64,000 nucleotides of DNA from Lineus longissimus (GCF_910592395.1 NC_088322.1:9727431-9791430), one strand, 5' to 3'; shown: positions 1 to 15,100, counted from the first letter of the stretch. Made by a program: numbers and translations. Notes: generated by a model not told the origin, from the sequence alone.

Positions 1-103
1 TGTTCGAAAATCTGGTTGCAAAACCAGTTGGTACAATATTAATGACAATTAACAAGTTGTGATCAAATACTGAAATAAAATACTAGTAAGAAGAGGGAGA
101 TAC

Positions 104-3100
104 TGACATTTCGATCGTCACACGTCCTTGGTAGCGTTGGTTCAGTTCGGGCAGGTGCTCCAAGACTCAGCTTTCCCTTGAGTGGAGATCGTGCTGGGAC
201 TATGGTCAAAACATTTGAAATGTCTCTGTCGTATGCACCAACGAGGAGGACGAGATCTCGGTAGGCAGCATTGTATCCTGTAAACTGCTCGACGGTAACC
301 TGAAAGATGAAGTCATGAATTTACATTTTGTATCCCCTATGAGTAATCATACTGTTGAAGCGTCATAGTCATATAAGCTTACTACATCTTCCACAGAATC
401 CTTCTTAGATTTCTGAATCAATGATCAGACACAAAGTGCTAATTTCAACTCGACATGCGGAGGAAAGTACATAGTACCTCAGCCAGGAGTCGAACTGGAT
501 GCTCTACCAGGGCACAATACCTGCAAGGGATGAACACTCAGAATTCGCTGCGGAAGAAATAGCTCCTCATATATACTTACATTGACCTCATGAACATTGT
601 TGAGGGTTTTCGCCAAGGAGAAAATGGCCGTGCCATTCTTGGACAGGAAGAGTTCTGGCTGGTCAGGAATATCAGTGGTTCTGAACACAATAGATGCTGC
701 AGTCGTCAATGGTGTTATTTCGCCCATATTGATCTCAGTCACTTTGTAGTACACAGTATCCAAGCCGACACAGTCCATGCAGGCGGCATATGTCAGTTTA
801 CCATCAGTTGCAATGGTCACAGTCCCCGTGGGCTTGGGTTTGCTGCCATCCATGGCAAACACAAATTTGTCCCCATCTGGGTCTGAAGCCGTCAGGGTGT
901 GGTAAATGATACCTGAAAAAATAACAGAATTATGAACAAAGGTTCATATCAACTTGCTTTTATGGACATACTACGTGTGCTCACTTCGAACCTAAGTTTG
1001 ATCGGCCTACGCCGTTCACCCGTTAAAGATTTGAATTTGTAATTGAATTTAGAAATGTCCAATTGCGAAAATACATACTAAATATGAATTTCAACATTGC
1101 CGTTGTGTAGACTGATAATACAAATACATGTACTATGAATACCAAGTTTAAACAAATTTCAACATTGCCGTTGTGTAGACTGATATACAAATACTATGAG
1201 TACCAAGTTTAAACAAATTTCGACATTGCCGTTGTGTAGACTGATATACAAATACTATGAATACCAAGTTTAAACAAATTTCAACATTGCCGTTGTGTAG
1301 ACTGATATACTAATACAATGAATACCAAGTTTAAACAAATTTCAACATTGCCGTTTTGTAGACTGATATACAAATACTATGAATACCAAGTTTAAACAAA
1401 TTTCAACATTGCCGTTGTGTGGACTGATATACAAATACTATGAATACCAAGTTTAAACAAATTTCAACATTGCCGTTTTGTAGACTGATATACAAATACT
1501 ATGAATACCAAGTTTAAACAAATTTCAACATTGCCGTTGTGTAGACTGATATACAAATACTATGAATACCAAGTTTAAACAAATTTGTATTCACAGTAAC
1601 TGCACTACAGCATTGTGTATTAGTGGATTTCAATTTAACTGGACTACAAGTAATTACGAACGGCGTACCCCTTTAAGGATTGACGTCGAATTGATGGGGG
1701 GGGGGGGGATACATGGTTTGTTTGACCTAAGCAATCCCAAGATAGGACGCTCATATTCTTCAATCTTTCCAATATATCATAAATGCATCCTCATCAAGTT
1801 TCAAAACGAATGAAAGAGACTAAGCTGCAAATCACACTGCAACGTGACATCACACTTAGGTGAGGAAATAGACGAGACAACTTACGCGAATCCTCGGCCA
1901 CTGTTATCATCGGTTCCTTTGTGATGACGGGTGGGTCATTGATTGTCTTGGCATTAACCTTTGCCAGGATAAACTGCGTCTCCTTGTTGAAGAAACTACC
2001 ACTTGTTGCTCTCTTCCTGCGTTTGACAGATTTTGGGGTGTCAGAATGGGTTTGGCAGACTAAGGTGTTCAAGATGAGTTTGGCTGTATCGAAGGATTCT
2101 GTCGGTCCATTGTGGGATGTGCAGGTCTTGGAGGTTATCTTCCAAGAGAGTGTACCTATTGTTAAGACAGCAGGAATTAATCTGGGCTCAGAAAAATCAC
2201 CTTCAGACAGACCTTTACAGCAGGAAAGTTCCTCATCCAGGCACAGATGGGCAAGGGGTTCTCACAGTTGATCACGCTCGGAACTATTTGTCCTGATGGA
2301 ACTATTTGTCCTGATGGGTATACTGACTGGATGGCCGTTAGGTTTAAAATACCAATACATCTTATTTAATGTACACGTATGTCTAATAATCATTCTTTTC
2401 ACTAATTTATACTTTTTGCACTGTATGTACATGTACATGTGCATTTGTTTATACCAACCTATGTCCCAGTGGAGTAACATCGGTCTGGCTGTACTGTTCT
2501 TGTCTTGTGCAGCATAAGCAACCGATACGACCATTGGGCCAGGCATTGTAACATGGCCAACAGAATTGACGAAAAAGCTGCTACCCAACAGTGTACCAAT
2601 CCTAAAGAAATATAGTAATACACGGATGGTAAATAATATCAATAAGGAAATACAATGCTACGAAGATATATTGCTTCAACCGACAGCCTCATTTGAATAC
2701 TGATCAAATTTTTCATCATGCTTTAAACTTGGGCTCAAAGTAGATCCTTCCAAGAAATGTTAGATTTCAAAGTCGGCCCGCGACAGCATATTTCTACTGT
2801 ATATTTCGTACTTGAATAAGGCACTGATTAAAATAAATGAATGAAGACTTGACTGTCTTCTCTTTCATAATAAAAAGGAAAACGATTCGTCATGATAAAA
2901 AGAACTTGATGTGGACGAAGACATGAAAAAAAAAAACAGTCCAATGTTGGGTAGCATACCTTCCTTTCAGAACCCTCTCAGTCATCACCTTTGTTGCATT
3001 CGGATCCTGGATGTACTGCTTGAACCCCAAGGAAGCGTCTGACCCGTAGTTTGCTGAAAACTGACTGCTGTCAAGAAGTCCCACTATCAGCGTCTGACCC

Positions 3101-3110
3101 GGTAACAGAC
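104..3110 (-). CDS. E99-E103: cadherin-like / tandem-95-like region with basic site
   Basis: Exons 2960-3110, 2459-2601, 1886-2260, 581-912 and 104-299. E99: LLPGQTLIVGLLDSSQF. E100: IGTLLGSSFFVNSVGH, GPMVVSVAYAAQ. E101: LAHLCLDEELSCCKG, CQTHSDTPKSVKRRKRAT, then AKTINDPPVITKE and ITVAEDSR. E102: IIYHTLTASDPDGDKFV, TGTVTIATDGKLTYAAC, VGLDTVYYKVTE. The NDPPV, AxDPDGD and xDxxYYKVT motifs mark the bacterial-cadherin-like or tandem-95 Ig fold. E103: YNAAYRDLVLLVGAYD. KRRKR followed by Ala is a strong cleavage motif. The E101 acceptor (CAACTGTGAG) and the E103 donor (GTATCT or GTCAGT) are weak. The gene continues to the left of the window. Confidence 0.8.
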
Positions 3111-6100
3111 CTGCAATTGAATGAGAACATTAAAGGTGTTAGTTTGATGCTGAACTGAAAACGGTTGAAAAAGTAACCCAATTTTGTGGTCCCATCCCGG
3201 GTCCTATTGAACACATTGAATTGACAACGATCAGGTTGACTTTCATTATTGCTGAGTGTATTTTAGGACACTGTTTGTAGTTATGCACAACTTCAACTGG
3301 TCATTAGTACAACAGCCATTTTTAACACAGTTTTTTGCCATAACAAAAAACCATTCAAGAGTAATTTAGTCTGTGTAGATCTGATGCTTTATTAGTTGGT
3401 TACACAAATACAACCGCATTTTTTGCGGGAGTGATAGACAACTCCCGAGGCCATCCTTGCTTTAACTTGAATTGCCATTACATCATTTCCGTAAAATGCT
3501 GTATCCGTCACTCCCGTGAAATGCCATCACAGGTGTGAACTGATCCCTCCCATATACGAATTTCTCCTGACTGCCATCGAACGAACAATCAATAGACAAC
3601 CGTTCTTCATATAAAGCAAGATTACGTCATCTCAAAAAACATACTCACCGTCAGGAGTTTTGATCACAGCCACGCTGTTAACAGCCCTCTTTCTCGAGCT
3701 CTTGGTGACAGTCACTGAGATCGCCTTGCCATTCTGGGAGCTAGCAACAGTGCTCTTCCCATCTTCTAGAAACGACACAGAGCCACCCTCCTTCAATGTG
3801 CACTGGTCAGCTTTGTCGCAGAACCTCATGCAGATGAATACCGTTCGTCCAGTCTCCATTCTGAATACACAACTCCCTTTGTTTGCCTTTTGCTCGTAGT
3901 TGCTCTTTCTACTTGGTTTTATGTACTTGCAGAGATCGTTTAATTTCTTCCCGTTGATATACACAGCTCCTGACTTGATCTCAAACTTCCCAGCCTCAGA
4001 TTCGGCGACCCAGGTCAATGGGAAGACATCATCATCCCAGGCCTTTCCGTCAGTGCAGACACTAGTACCAAAGCCAACGTCTGTAACATAAAAAAGCATA
4101 CACAGCAAAAGAAATTTGAAGAAAAATCGAATTCTAAAATTTTAGAAGCAGGCATTTTCTGTTGCCCTAACGCCTAAATCCTATACTAGAGGCATTCTTG
4201 AGTTTCTGTCTTTAAAAAGTTAGACTCTACTTTTAATTAGGCTACAGTGGTTGTTTAATAAATGGGTCAAGCCTTAAACGATCACTTATCCAGGCAACGG
4301 CTGCAGAATGAGCATGAATGGGCATGGTCGCCGACTAGAAAATGGCTGAGACCAGTCTCTTTCGAACCTGAAAGACGTCTTGTCTTACCGATTCTCTTAA
4401 TGTTCTTGTCTCGGGGCTCGGTCCAAGTGACAGCAACATACGTTCCATCAGTAGCCGTCTTAGCATTTTTAGGAGTGACAGGTTTCGCAAACGATTTCGT
4501 CCCAGGTAGCGTGTTCTTTATGTCTTTGGGAATGGGTTTCTCAAATAACATTGTCAAACCTGTAAATAATCGGATACACAGTGTAGGGTTGCCCTGGATC
4601 ATATCAAGATACTCTTAACTATCGTCTATTAATTGTAGGAAGCGTATTACAAGCTAGGATGAACTGCTCGGTTTTGTAGTGTTGCTGTTGAGGAAATGGC
4701 AAATGTGCAAACGGAACCATGACACTAGTGACGAGAGAGCTCCCATTGACTTCGTATGTCAATCATCTCTAGCTTTGTCGCAAGAGATATCAAACCTATC
4801 CAAAGGCATTCACTTTGATATGTTTTAGATATCTAACACACAGAACTGAAGAATGAAAACAATCATCGTGAGACACAATCAAGGGCTTAGAGCACAACAG
4901 GACCTAAAGTGCAATTTTGAAAAGAATTAGTTGCCGAAAAGATCAGGTAGACAGTATCGTCATCTATTCTGAGAACCATGTATTAACAGTGAAGGGATGT
5001 CTTTTGTGCTCCAAGCCATCGTTATTTTGATAGGTCTGTCATTCTGCTCTTAGGAAAAACTAATTCTTTTAAAAAACACACTTGTTTTCCGCGTGCTATA
5101 ACCCCTTCCAATGGGCACCAACCTTTCGTGTCTTCATATCTCAACTCCGACCCAGCAGCATTGATACACACAACTGTGGCATAATACGTATGATTGTGGT
5201 GTAGAATGCCAAGAAGTCGTGTATTAGCGCCACCTGGATTCTTGCCCACCGAAGTCAGAGCTTGTACATCGTCGAGTCCAGGCTTCCTTCCGATTTGCCA
5301 TTTGTATTCCTGAAATAAAATCACCTTAATTGTACTACCCTTTACCACTTAGAGTGAATCTAGGTCAACTAATGTACTGTAATGCTGTAAATTTTCGCCC
5401 TCACAATATTTTTAATTTGTCAAACTTTCTAAACATTAAAATGTTCACGTCGACTTTTATAAAATTTCTTTCGTTTTTCCAATCAACAAATACTTTCCCT
5501 AATCGATTTCTTTACGGAATCCACGGAAACAATACCCGAAATCTTTTTATTTGTTTGCTATCTTCGAGGTTTGTCTGACGGTATCGTTTCATAACGTCGA
5601 ATTGCAAGTGCATGCTGTAGAGTTATTTTTAAATTAATTTCAGCAGAGTATCGTTAACTCAATCAAAGCGCCGAACTGCTTCTTAAAGCGAATAGGGAAG
5701 TGAACACATTTCGTATCATATTTTTGAATTGTATTTCTTACCACAACCATGCTTTCTTCATCCACACATCTAAAAGCAGCCCTAATTGTTGAATTAGAAG
5801 ACTGATAGTTGACTGGTTTATACTGTCCTTGGTCCGTATCGATGTAAGTGACATTCAGGTCGGTATCAATAATTGGTGGTGTCGCATCTATTTGGATCCC
5901 ACGAGATGAACCAGCCGCGCTCATTCCAGATCCCAGAATAGCTTTCACTGTTTAAGAAACAAATTCGTAAATACCATTGCAGTATATCAGTCTGAGACGA
6001 CTATTTTCAGAAAGGTTGATTATTTCATTAAGACAACCACTGTTTTCTTTAACTGACATGTTCTTCAAACGCTAAGGAGAGGTTTTTAAGGGTCTGACAT

Positions 6101-9100
6101 TTGCTCAACAAATTGTTCAGCATAAGCCCGCATTTTTACGGACAACCATGGTAATCTTAATCAATGTGAAACAAACAAATTCAGCAGCGAAGCGAAGAAA
6201 CTAACCCGAAGATGAAACTCACTGTGTGACGTGCCGGCCAACGGCAAACTGCTAAATATTCGCTTTTATTTATTTCAGCAATACTCTTGACAAGGAGTAA
6301 AGGGGATTTCTTTCAACTCACCAGTCAAATAGTAGACGACTATAGCTGTCTCATTGGTTCCATTTACGTTTGCTGTTATAGGCAAGGATAGACCGCTCAG
6401 CAAGAACTTGATGTTGGTGACTTTGTTGCTTGGGCATGATTTGTCACAGGTGTAGACATCACAGGCTTTGATGCAAGGAACGCAAGGTTGGGAAATCTGA
6501 AAGAATGATGAGCATTTCCATCAGACCTTCCAAATATCAAGCAATTGATACCAATATCTCATATCATCTTATAAAATTGTTTTAATTCACTCGCCTATTT
6601 TAAAACATGAAAATCTTGCAAAGGTAGTCTGACATCAGTCTTGGCATTTTCACCGCCAGAAACTGCATCATACACGTCAATGGCCATCGCGATTGTATTA
6701 GATTTTCTCGTGGAATATGCTCGGAAGAAAATGCTCCAGATATAGAAAAAGGAATAGACTTTTCTCACCACTTTGTAAGCTGCTACATCCGTCTTTAGGG
6801 GACTGGTCCCAATACCAGCCTCGTAGCTAATAACGGCAGAGGTCCCGCCACGGAACACCTTCCCATAACGACAGAGGAGACTCTTCGCTGGTGGAAGGCG
6901 GAACCAACTGACGAAAGCGGTTGCTTTCCAGTCCCTTGACTTGGGAATGAAGTTATCTTTGTTCCAGAGGTGAACGACCAGCTTGGTCTTTAACGAAAAC
7001 TCTTCTATACCACACAACTCTCCGAGAAGGATGTTTCTCGAGACCTCATATGCAGCAAAGCACCATTGTTTCTGTAATATTAAAAGATGGCCCGGGCGTG
7101 ATTACCGGCACTTGGCTTTGCATGGCTAACGTGAGACCGAAGACACTGCAGACACATGATCGGAGACATGATCCCTTTGATTTGAACTTCACTTATGATG
7201 ATATCATTTTCTTTTTTTAAACAAGTCGACGAACGCCACGTGAGTGCGCGATAAGTTTATACAAAGTTGTCATTTTGCTTTTCTAAACAATTCGACGAAC
7301 ACCACATGAGTGCGCGAGAAGTTTATTTAATGATGTAATTTTGCTTTTTTAAGAAATTCGACTTTTCCAAAAATGCAAGCCACGTGAGATTACAACTGCC
7401 TTAGAAGTATTCAGAGATGAGATTATCTTCGGAACCAAATAAACACAGTAGAGAGTAACAAACTGTGTTTCAGTTAAATAAAAAGTAAAGATCTACGGTC
7501 AATATGAATTGTTACCTTTTGTGGGTCATCGTTGTTGGAGTATATGCTAAACTTGTATGTGTAGGCAGCGGAAGACGGATTGAAATCGAGGAGGCGTTTC
7601 TCTTTCAGTTTCTCTAAAGTGTTGTTGAAGGAGCTACACCATAATACTGCACATGGAGTTTTGCCTGCAAGAAGTGATGGGGTTGACATAGAGCGGTCTT
7701 AGGTGTATGAACACTCCGGCGTGTAATCATATAAAAGATATGAAGATAAATTTGAGCGATTCTGTTGTGTACATCAATATAGAATCATAGACAGGTTTCG
7801 TCCCCATGGCATGTTTTACCGAACTACGGCCATGTTTATTTGAAGTAACCACTATCAACGGCCACATGTTAACAACACGGACTAACTTGGCATTTAAAGA
7901 GAAAACGACAAAAACTGCATGCAAAGTAAGAAGCACAAATTACAGGCAATTATAAGGCTTCATTTTTATGCTTTTTTTCAGTAACTTGAGTGTCATGAGA
8001 TCAGCTTAATGTGACCTTGATTTGTGTCGTAAATGTCTCACCTGCTATCAGCTGGAATCCGCATGCTCTCTGCCTGGTGAATTTGATTGGAGCAGTTTTC
8101 AAGGCAACTATTCCAGATTTTGGGAGAGTAGATCCTTTTGTGGGCTGGGGTTTGGTGGTGACGTTATTGGTGTTTTTCGCTTGTTTGTATGCGGCACAGT
8201 CGCATGGACAATTCTACAATAAACACCAATGCAATCAATATGGTGGATCCAATAGCAATAACTGGCGAATAGTTTTCCTCTTTTAGCTAATGTCCCGATA
8301 TTCAATCGATCTGGCATCACAGGCAGATGCTGATTGAATCAGTACAATGGGTGATTTCAAAGTCAGTTTTTAGATTTAGTTTTAAAACTAAATGGAACAC
8401 TAAAACCCTCGATTAAACCAGTATTGAAATGAAGTGGGTTTTAGTTTCATCCTATATCAGAGTCTGTGTTTGTTGGTTTTAGCATTATGTCCGGTTTTAG
8501 CTTAAAACTAAGGGATGGTTTTAGTGTCAAAAACTAACACCGGGACTAAAACTAAAACTCTCCACAACACCAGAAATGAAATCAGTTCTGGTGTTAGTTT
8601 TGACACTCAGTTTTAGCATTATCCTATTTCAAATTAGGTTTTAGTTTCACACTGAAACCAATTGGAACACCAAGGTCTCATCTTAATCCCAGCTCGGTGT
8701 TATATTTGGAAGATTTGTAGTGCATTTTGTATTACCAATAAAACTAACACCTTAGGCATTAACACCGAGTGGATTTCAAAGTTGGTGTTGGTGTCAAGAA
8801 AAAAAAAATCATGTTGTTCGTATCATTTCAAGAAGTAGTTGCTGGTATTTTGAACGCTGATGGGAATGATGATGGACGTGAAAGAAGATGACGAAATTTA
8901 TATAGATCGGAAGCGGTTACAATAGGGAAACAACAGTAACAACGACAACAACATGCATGTTTGGTTTTTCCAAGGTTTTATCTCTGTCCATCTTGGTGTT
9001 AGTTTTACCTGCAGAATAAAACCTCTTCTTAGTTTCAGCCCATGTTTTAGGTGTTTAGATAAAACCAGGTGTTGGTGTTAAACTAAAACCTCGAATTGGT

Positions 9101-12100
9101 CTTATCCAGACATAGGTTTTTAGGGGTAGAAATTAAGAATAAAACTGACACTAACACCCAACACTAAAACCAAAACCAACTTTGAAATCACCCATTGTCA
9201 TTTTCTTATCTAAAAATAAAATGGCAACATATGCAACAAGACGATAAACAGTAGAAGAGTGCGACTAAATCAACAATGGACACCGGTTGACTGAGAACTG
9301 AACATCTCACTAAGGTTTACTGTTGGACCCGCACGAATTTTCTCACCTCTTAATTTTTCGATTGGGCGGAATGTTCTCAAATACTTTCAAAATTTAGTTT
9401 TTCCTACAAAAACCATAAACATTTTCGCGACTTTTATATTCGCGTATGGAGGCTTTTTGCAAAATGCATGAAAATAAAACGCCTGCGTAGATTTGTCGGT
9501 TTTCAGTATGTTAGATTTCCTGTTATGATATTCTTACGGATTACGGTCATTCATAGCGGTCTAACTTACAGTCGGTAATGGGGTCTTGAAACAGCACTGG
9601 CAGATACTGTTCTTGCCTGTCCAGCTTGGTTCATCTTCCCAGTTAAAAGCCTGCAGCTCATTCTCCGGGCCATCCCAAAACAGGACACTTGTGGTGGCAA
9701 GACCGTCGCCATCAGCAGCCTGGATAGTGGCCTGGTAAAGCAGAGTTTTGTTGCATGAGTTCAATGGCTAATATGATAAAATGAAGGTATTTCTTTTTTC
9801 CACTTTATTCCATCTGTGAAAAGAACCTACTTTTCACAAAACCGAATATCACATTATGATTTTTGTCAGGACTGCATGATTATATTAATGCTTGCTTCAG
9901 CCCTGGGAAGTTTATTACATGTACTTTGTAATTTGATATCGAAGTTAAATAAAGAATCATATAAAGGTAAACTGCATCATTATATCATACCCCGAAGTCT
10001 CCTTCATTGTCAGCATCAACCCATATTGCTCCAGACTTGAGGTAGGAGTACCCAGCCTCCACCTTCACCATCTGAATAGCAATGGTGTCGGTCCCTTTCT
10101 TAGTGACGGCGCTGTTGGCATACTGGATCCCCCAGTAAACACCTTGCTTGACTCCAAGTCCTACGCCGTCGTACGATTTCCCGCCAGCAGCAATGTTAAT
10201 CAGCCTGTCAGGACACGGTGTTCCACTCGTTGTGGGATAATGAAGGAAGTTTCCTGAAAAGAATCAATAGCATTTCAGTTTTCTGAGTGATTGAGATAGC
10301 GCCGACGTTCACCTGATATTCCAAGATAACTTGGTGGACATAACACTACGAAACGCAGGGCCCCAGCTACCTTTTTTGGTTATGGGGGAAAAACACTCTC
10401 TTTGTCCTCCTCCGTCAGTCTGAAAAGTGGCGAAAACCTGCATGAAAAACACGTTTTTTTGCCATCCAGTTCTTGGGTACAACTGACTTCCTCCCCTCTA
10501 GCTGCTGTCCTGAAAGAAGCTATTCATCCCATGAGTGCGATTAAAAAGCTTTTCCGTGGAACGCAAACAATCACAAATTTCAGAAAATCACCAACTTGCT
10601 TTACTAAGCAAGTTTTTTCATTGTTGTCTTGAGCATATTGAGAACATTCACTTACCATGAATTTCTCTTGCGCTATTCTGCCAAACGACGTCGTTGACGA
10701 AGTCGTTTCCATTGATTACATCTCCTGGGGTAGGCTTGGTATTGTCCAACAGGATGGGCTCGGAGACAGTCTCAACAAATAGACCCGCTTTGTTGTATGC
10801 CCGTAGTTTGACAAAGAATGGGATAGATTCCTGCATGTGAAACGGGTATGTATTTAGGAAACATAAAAGCTAGAGATACTCGTCACCATATTCTGATCAA
10901 TGAGGCTCTAGCTTGAGATACTCACCACATGGTTTAGATCAATTAGGCACTAGCTTGAGATACTCACCACATGGTTCAGATCAATTAGGCACTAGCTTGA
11001 GAAACTAACCACATGGTTTAGATCAATAAGGCTGTAGCTTGAGATATTCACCACTAGGACTTGGATCGTTTTGGTTGTAGTCTGAGATGCAGACCACAAA
11101 TATGATGCCAAATAGGGATGCATTTTGAGATGTTCGACCGACGTTTTATATCAATTAGACTGCAGCTTTAGATACTTACCACAAGTTTTAGATCAATTAG
11201 GCTGTAGCTTGAGTAATTAGCTGTCAGTTTAATCCAGTCAACGGAAAGATGTGCGCTGCCACCGGAGTTACAGCTGGCCTCATTCCAAAGCGAGATCTCA
11301 TACCTATCCAGCCCAGACTCTGGGTCTGAGTAGCCTCTCCACTCAACGTCAATCGTGTCACGGGAGTAGGTGTACGAAGCACCCCGCTTGAACATATAAA
11401 TCACGTATATTGGAATCATAACTACAATGAAAAGAGCTGTTTTTCTACACCGATTTGTTTGAGTAGCCTCTTGCTTATGACATCAAGATTCCGAAAGATG
11501 TTGGTTGGTTAAGTAGATAGGGTCTCGTGGTCATCATGCAAGGTAGTCGTGACCAGCATGACACACCTATTCTTTAGTAATGCAGATTCAGCTTCAGACC
11601 GCTATTCTGGCCTAAAAAATAATATCTGACTCTGAGTTTGAAAGATATTTGCTGTATTCAGCCATGTTATTGCTGAGATAGTATTCAAATCGGCTCTTAC
11701 TGGTGATGAAGGAATGTTGTATTTTTTCATGAATGTGTAGAGTCATTGTAAACTAACAACAAAAGCAAAAAAGAATGTGTGGAGTAAGACATTTCGACTT
11801 CAATAAGGTCCATTTGAATCCCAAGAATTTGCCAACTTGCTCATCATAATTTTTCTTTATCATGAATTTGAGGGATTTTTTTGTTGGGTTCACAATTCTG
11901 CTGTCAGCTTAACACTCAAAACGAGTCTTACTTATTGTTGACGACATAGGAATTTACGATAATGAAAGGACATTTTAAGAAAGAAAAGAAACAGTTGAGG
12001 GAAAGTAAACATACCGACTTCCAATAAGGTCCAATCTTAATGTCACCCTTCACTGGCTGAGTGGCATCGACCAAGAACTTTTCTGATGTTATGTTGCAGA

Positions 12101-15100
12101 GTCCAGCGTTATCTGTTCCCACCACATATACCCAGTAGTTGGTGTTATGAGCGAGATTGAGGTTGACAGGCTCTATCATGGTACTGTCACCCACATTCCT
12201 CATATGAACCACTGGGAAGTGTTTCGCCATCAGGTTGTCCTCGGATTCCTTGCTTAAAATCTGCAGAGAAATATTACATTTTCATCATTTTATCTTTCAT
12301 CACGTTTAAAATAATGTTTTTGAGTCGAACGCATGTAAGCTCTAATTTGGCTCATTTTCAGGTTTTTGAAAAGTAATATTTTGGGCAATTTGTATTGTCG
12401 AAGGAAACTAGGGCACCCTGGAGAAACGTACACTTAAGGAATTAACCACGCATCTTCGGCTCTGTGAGCTGAAATCGAGACCAGGAAAGTGGAGCTAATA
12501 TTTAGGTAAAACTTAAAAGCGCTTTTACCAAAGGTTTGGGGTGTAATTTGAGCTCCGAATGACTTTGCATTGGTTCCATTTCGTCACTTAATTTAAATCG
12601 CGGTTCTCAGATCACGTTGCTCTATTTGACAGTCAAACGCCTAAGAAAAATATGGTCAAATACTTTTTAAGAAATAACTTACCAGTTTTCTACAAGGTAG
12701 ATCATTCGGTAGGGGTGTTTCGGCCACACCGACGTGGTAAAAAAACATTCCCACTTCTGACTTGAAGTCCTTCCATTTGGTGAGGAGGCGGCTAGTACTG
12801 CCCCAGAAATCAGGCATCTCAATCACGCCAGCTGTGACTCCATCATCATAGCCCGCCTTGAACCCATTTGAAGTGACTTCAGCCATGGCAGAGGATGCAC
12901 TGTGCGCTCGGATAGTGACGTAATAAAGGCCGTGAAGTTGGAGTTTGAGATATTTGAAAATGGTGTACAGGCTGGATCCGTTCAGTTTGGTGTAAGGCAC
13001 AATGTTGTTCTTGGTGTGTGGAAATCGTCTGTCCGTGCCTAAGGAGGCTTCGTAATATCTCACCAACTGATTCTTCTCAGCTGCGTTATTTTCTTCATTC
13101 ACGCCAGCATTACCTTCGTGAGAACAAGAACTTATCTTAAGCATGATATAAAGATGAAAAACAGCAGCTTCCGGCATTAGCTCAAGGTAGGATTTGCAAC
13201 CCTTACGAACTCAAAAGTGCGAACAAGTTAGAATGCGTGGGTCACCGAATCCCCCACTTCGTCTAATTTAGGCAACATCTTGAATTCAGCTTGTGACACA
13301 CACCAATCGACTTTTAAACTTACACATTGTAGTAGTATTAGGGTCATCTTCGACATACATTGACACACTTTCACTTTGTTTGTTCGCAATCTGCGTAAGG
13401 GATGCAAAACCTGCCTAATGTGTCATCACCAAGCTTAGTCACCACTTCTAATTAAGGCAACACCTTGAATTCAGCCTGTGACACTCACCAATCGACTTTT
13501 AAGCTTACACATTGTAGTAGTATTAGGGTCATCTTCGACATACATTGACACACTTTCACTTTGTTTGTTCGCAAGCTGCGTAAGGGATGCGAAACCTGTC
13601 TAATGTGTCATCACCAAGCTTAGAATACGAAACAACAGCTTCTATTCAACATGTCCAACTCTAACGTACTGAATAATGCAACAAGATACTGAGTTAGTAT
13701 TGACCGAGTATTTCTGATTTTCTTCCTATAGTTTATTAAACGGACAAGGACGTGCAACCAAAATACGTTACCAATATTTACATAATCAATTCCTAAAATA
13801 CCATTTAAAGAGTCCAATTAGTGAAGCAGGGAATGCCTTCTACATGTATGTTCAGTGCCTATTTACCTGATACAACAGTGAAAACTTTTTTCTTCCTCAT
13901 CCCAAAGTCTTGCCAATTAGTGTCAACCTTAATCTGAGATGCCGAATACATGAGATCTAATCCCTCAAATGGCCCATCGTTAACCCTTCCAGGCACCAGC
14001 TTATCCCTGCGGATGGTTATGCTGTCAGATCTTATGATGTAGGAGTCGTTAAGAGAGTTGGTGTTTTTCACCTTCACGAAATAGGCTTCACCGTCTTTCA
14101 TCTTCAGGCCATCATAGCTTGCTGTTTCTTGTCCTGAAATAGAAATGAATTAAAGTCGATTAAAAGCAGTGCCATCACCATTTTGTTCAGCCTCTTGACG
14201 CAGTGAGCAAGAAATGTGAACAAAGGTTGTCAGGTTAATGAAACTTAGATTCATATTTTCGTGAAAATCATAACTTTAATTGTATCAAATGACTGTGTAG
14301 CCAAGGTGAATATAAAACCAACAATTCGCGTCCATTGAATACCACACGATGTACATTCTTACCAAAGGTTGTGACGAAATCCTGGACCACTTCCCCGTCC
14401 ATGCGTTCAATTCGCCATTCATATTTCGAAGAAGGGCAAGGATCCCCTCTGAAATCCCACTTGGCTCTAAGCTTTTCTGTACCTGTTTGGTAATCCCTGG
14501 AACATGGCAAAGCATGTTTAGACGCATTTTCTTTTTGGTGAATAACAATTAACATACAACCACAGACAAGAATAGTAAAGTCACCGACTGAAGAGATTAT
14601 CATGGTCAAGTAGATATTCATTATACAATAACATTTTTATGATATGCATGTGAGTCATAGATCCGATCTTTGACCGTAAGAAAGGATTGTTTACAGTGTA
14701 TTCAAACAATATGTTTCACCTTTACTGTCGCCTTGGATATTTAAAAAAATAATTTGTTAATTAAATTTTTTCTTAGTGACATAGGACTCGATTTGTGCTG
14801 GCTGCTATGTTAGAAGTTCTTATGACAGCAAGTACGGAGAGAATATGAGTAGAGTTGCGATGGAACTACCGATCGGATGTTCCTCCGCACTATATAAGTT
14901 GTGAATCGGTTTAAAAGAGATGGTTGCGCGTAGCATGTTGCATGTTGACTTGGACCTTGGACCTATACTTCCGATCGGGAATTCTAAAGTCATTCCGAAA
15001 TATACTCAGATAGAATAAGGACATATGTAGGCAACTGATAGACAAATAATCGTACATATTGTGAACACGTTCATGATTCAGTCAAGTAACTTACATGTCT

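Noticed and set aside
1086-1583. CRISPR-like array
   Set aside because: The 61-bp units are contiguous and near-identical throughout, with no variable spacers, in a eukaryotic intron.
8011-8286. Plus-strand open frame of 91 codons
   Set aside because: It overlaps antisense to E91, which fits phase and splice sites on the minus strand; the plus frame has no family resemblance.
13620-13817. Minus-strand 65-codon frame
   Set aside because: It lies in the E84-E85 intron without acceptor or donor; E84 and E85 already join in phase.
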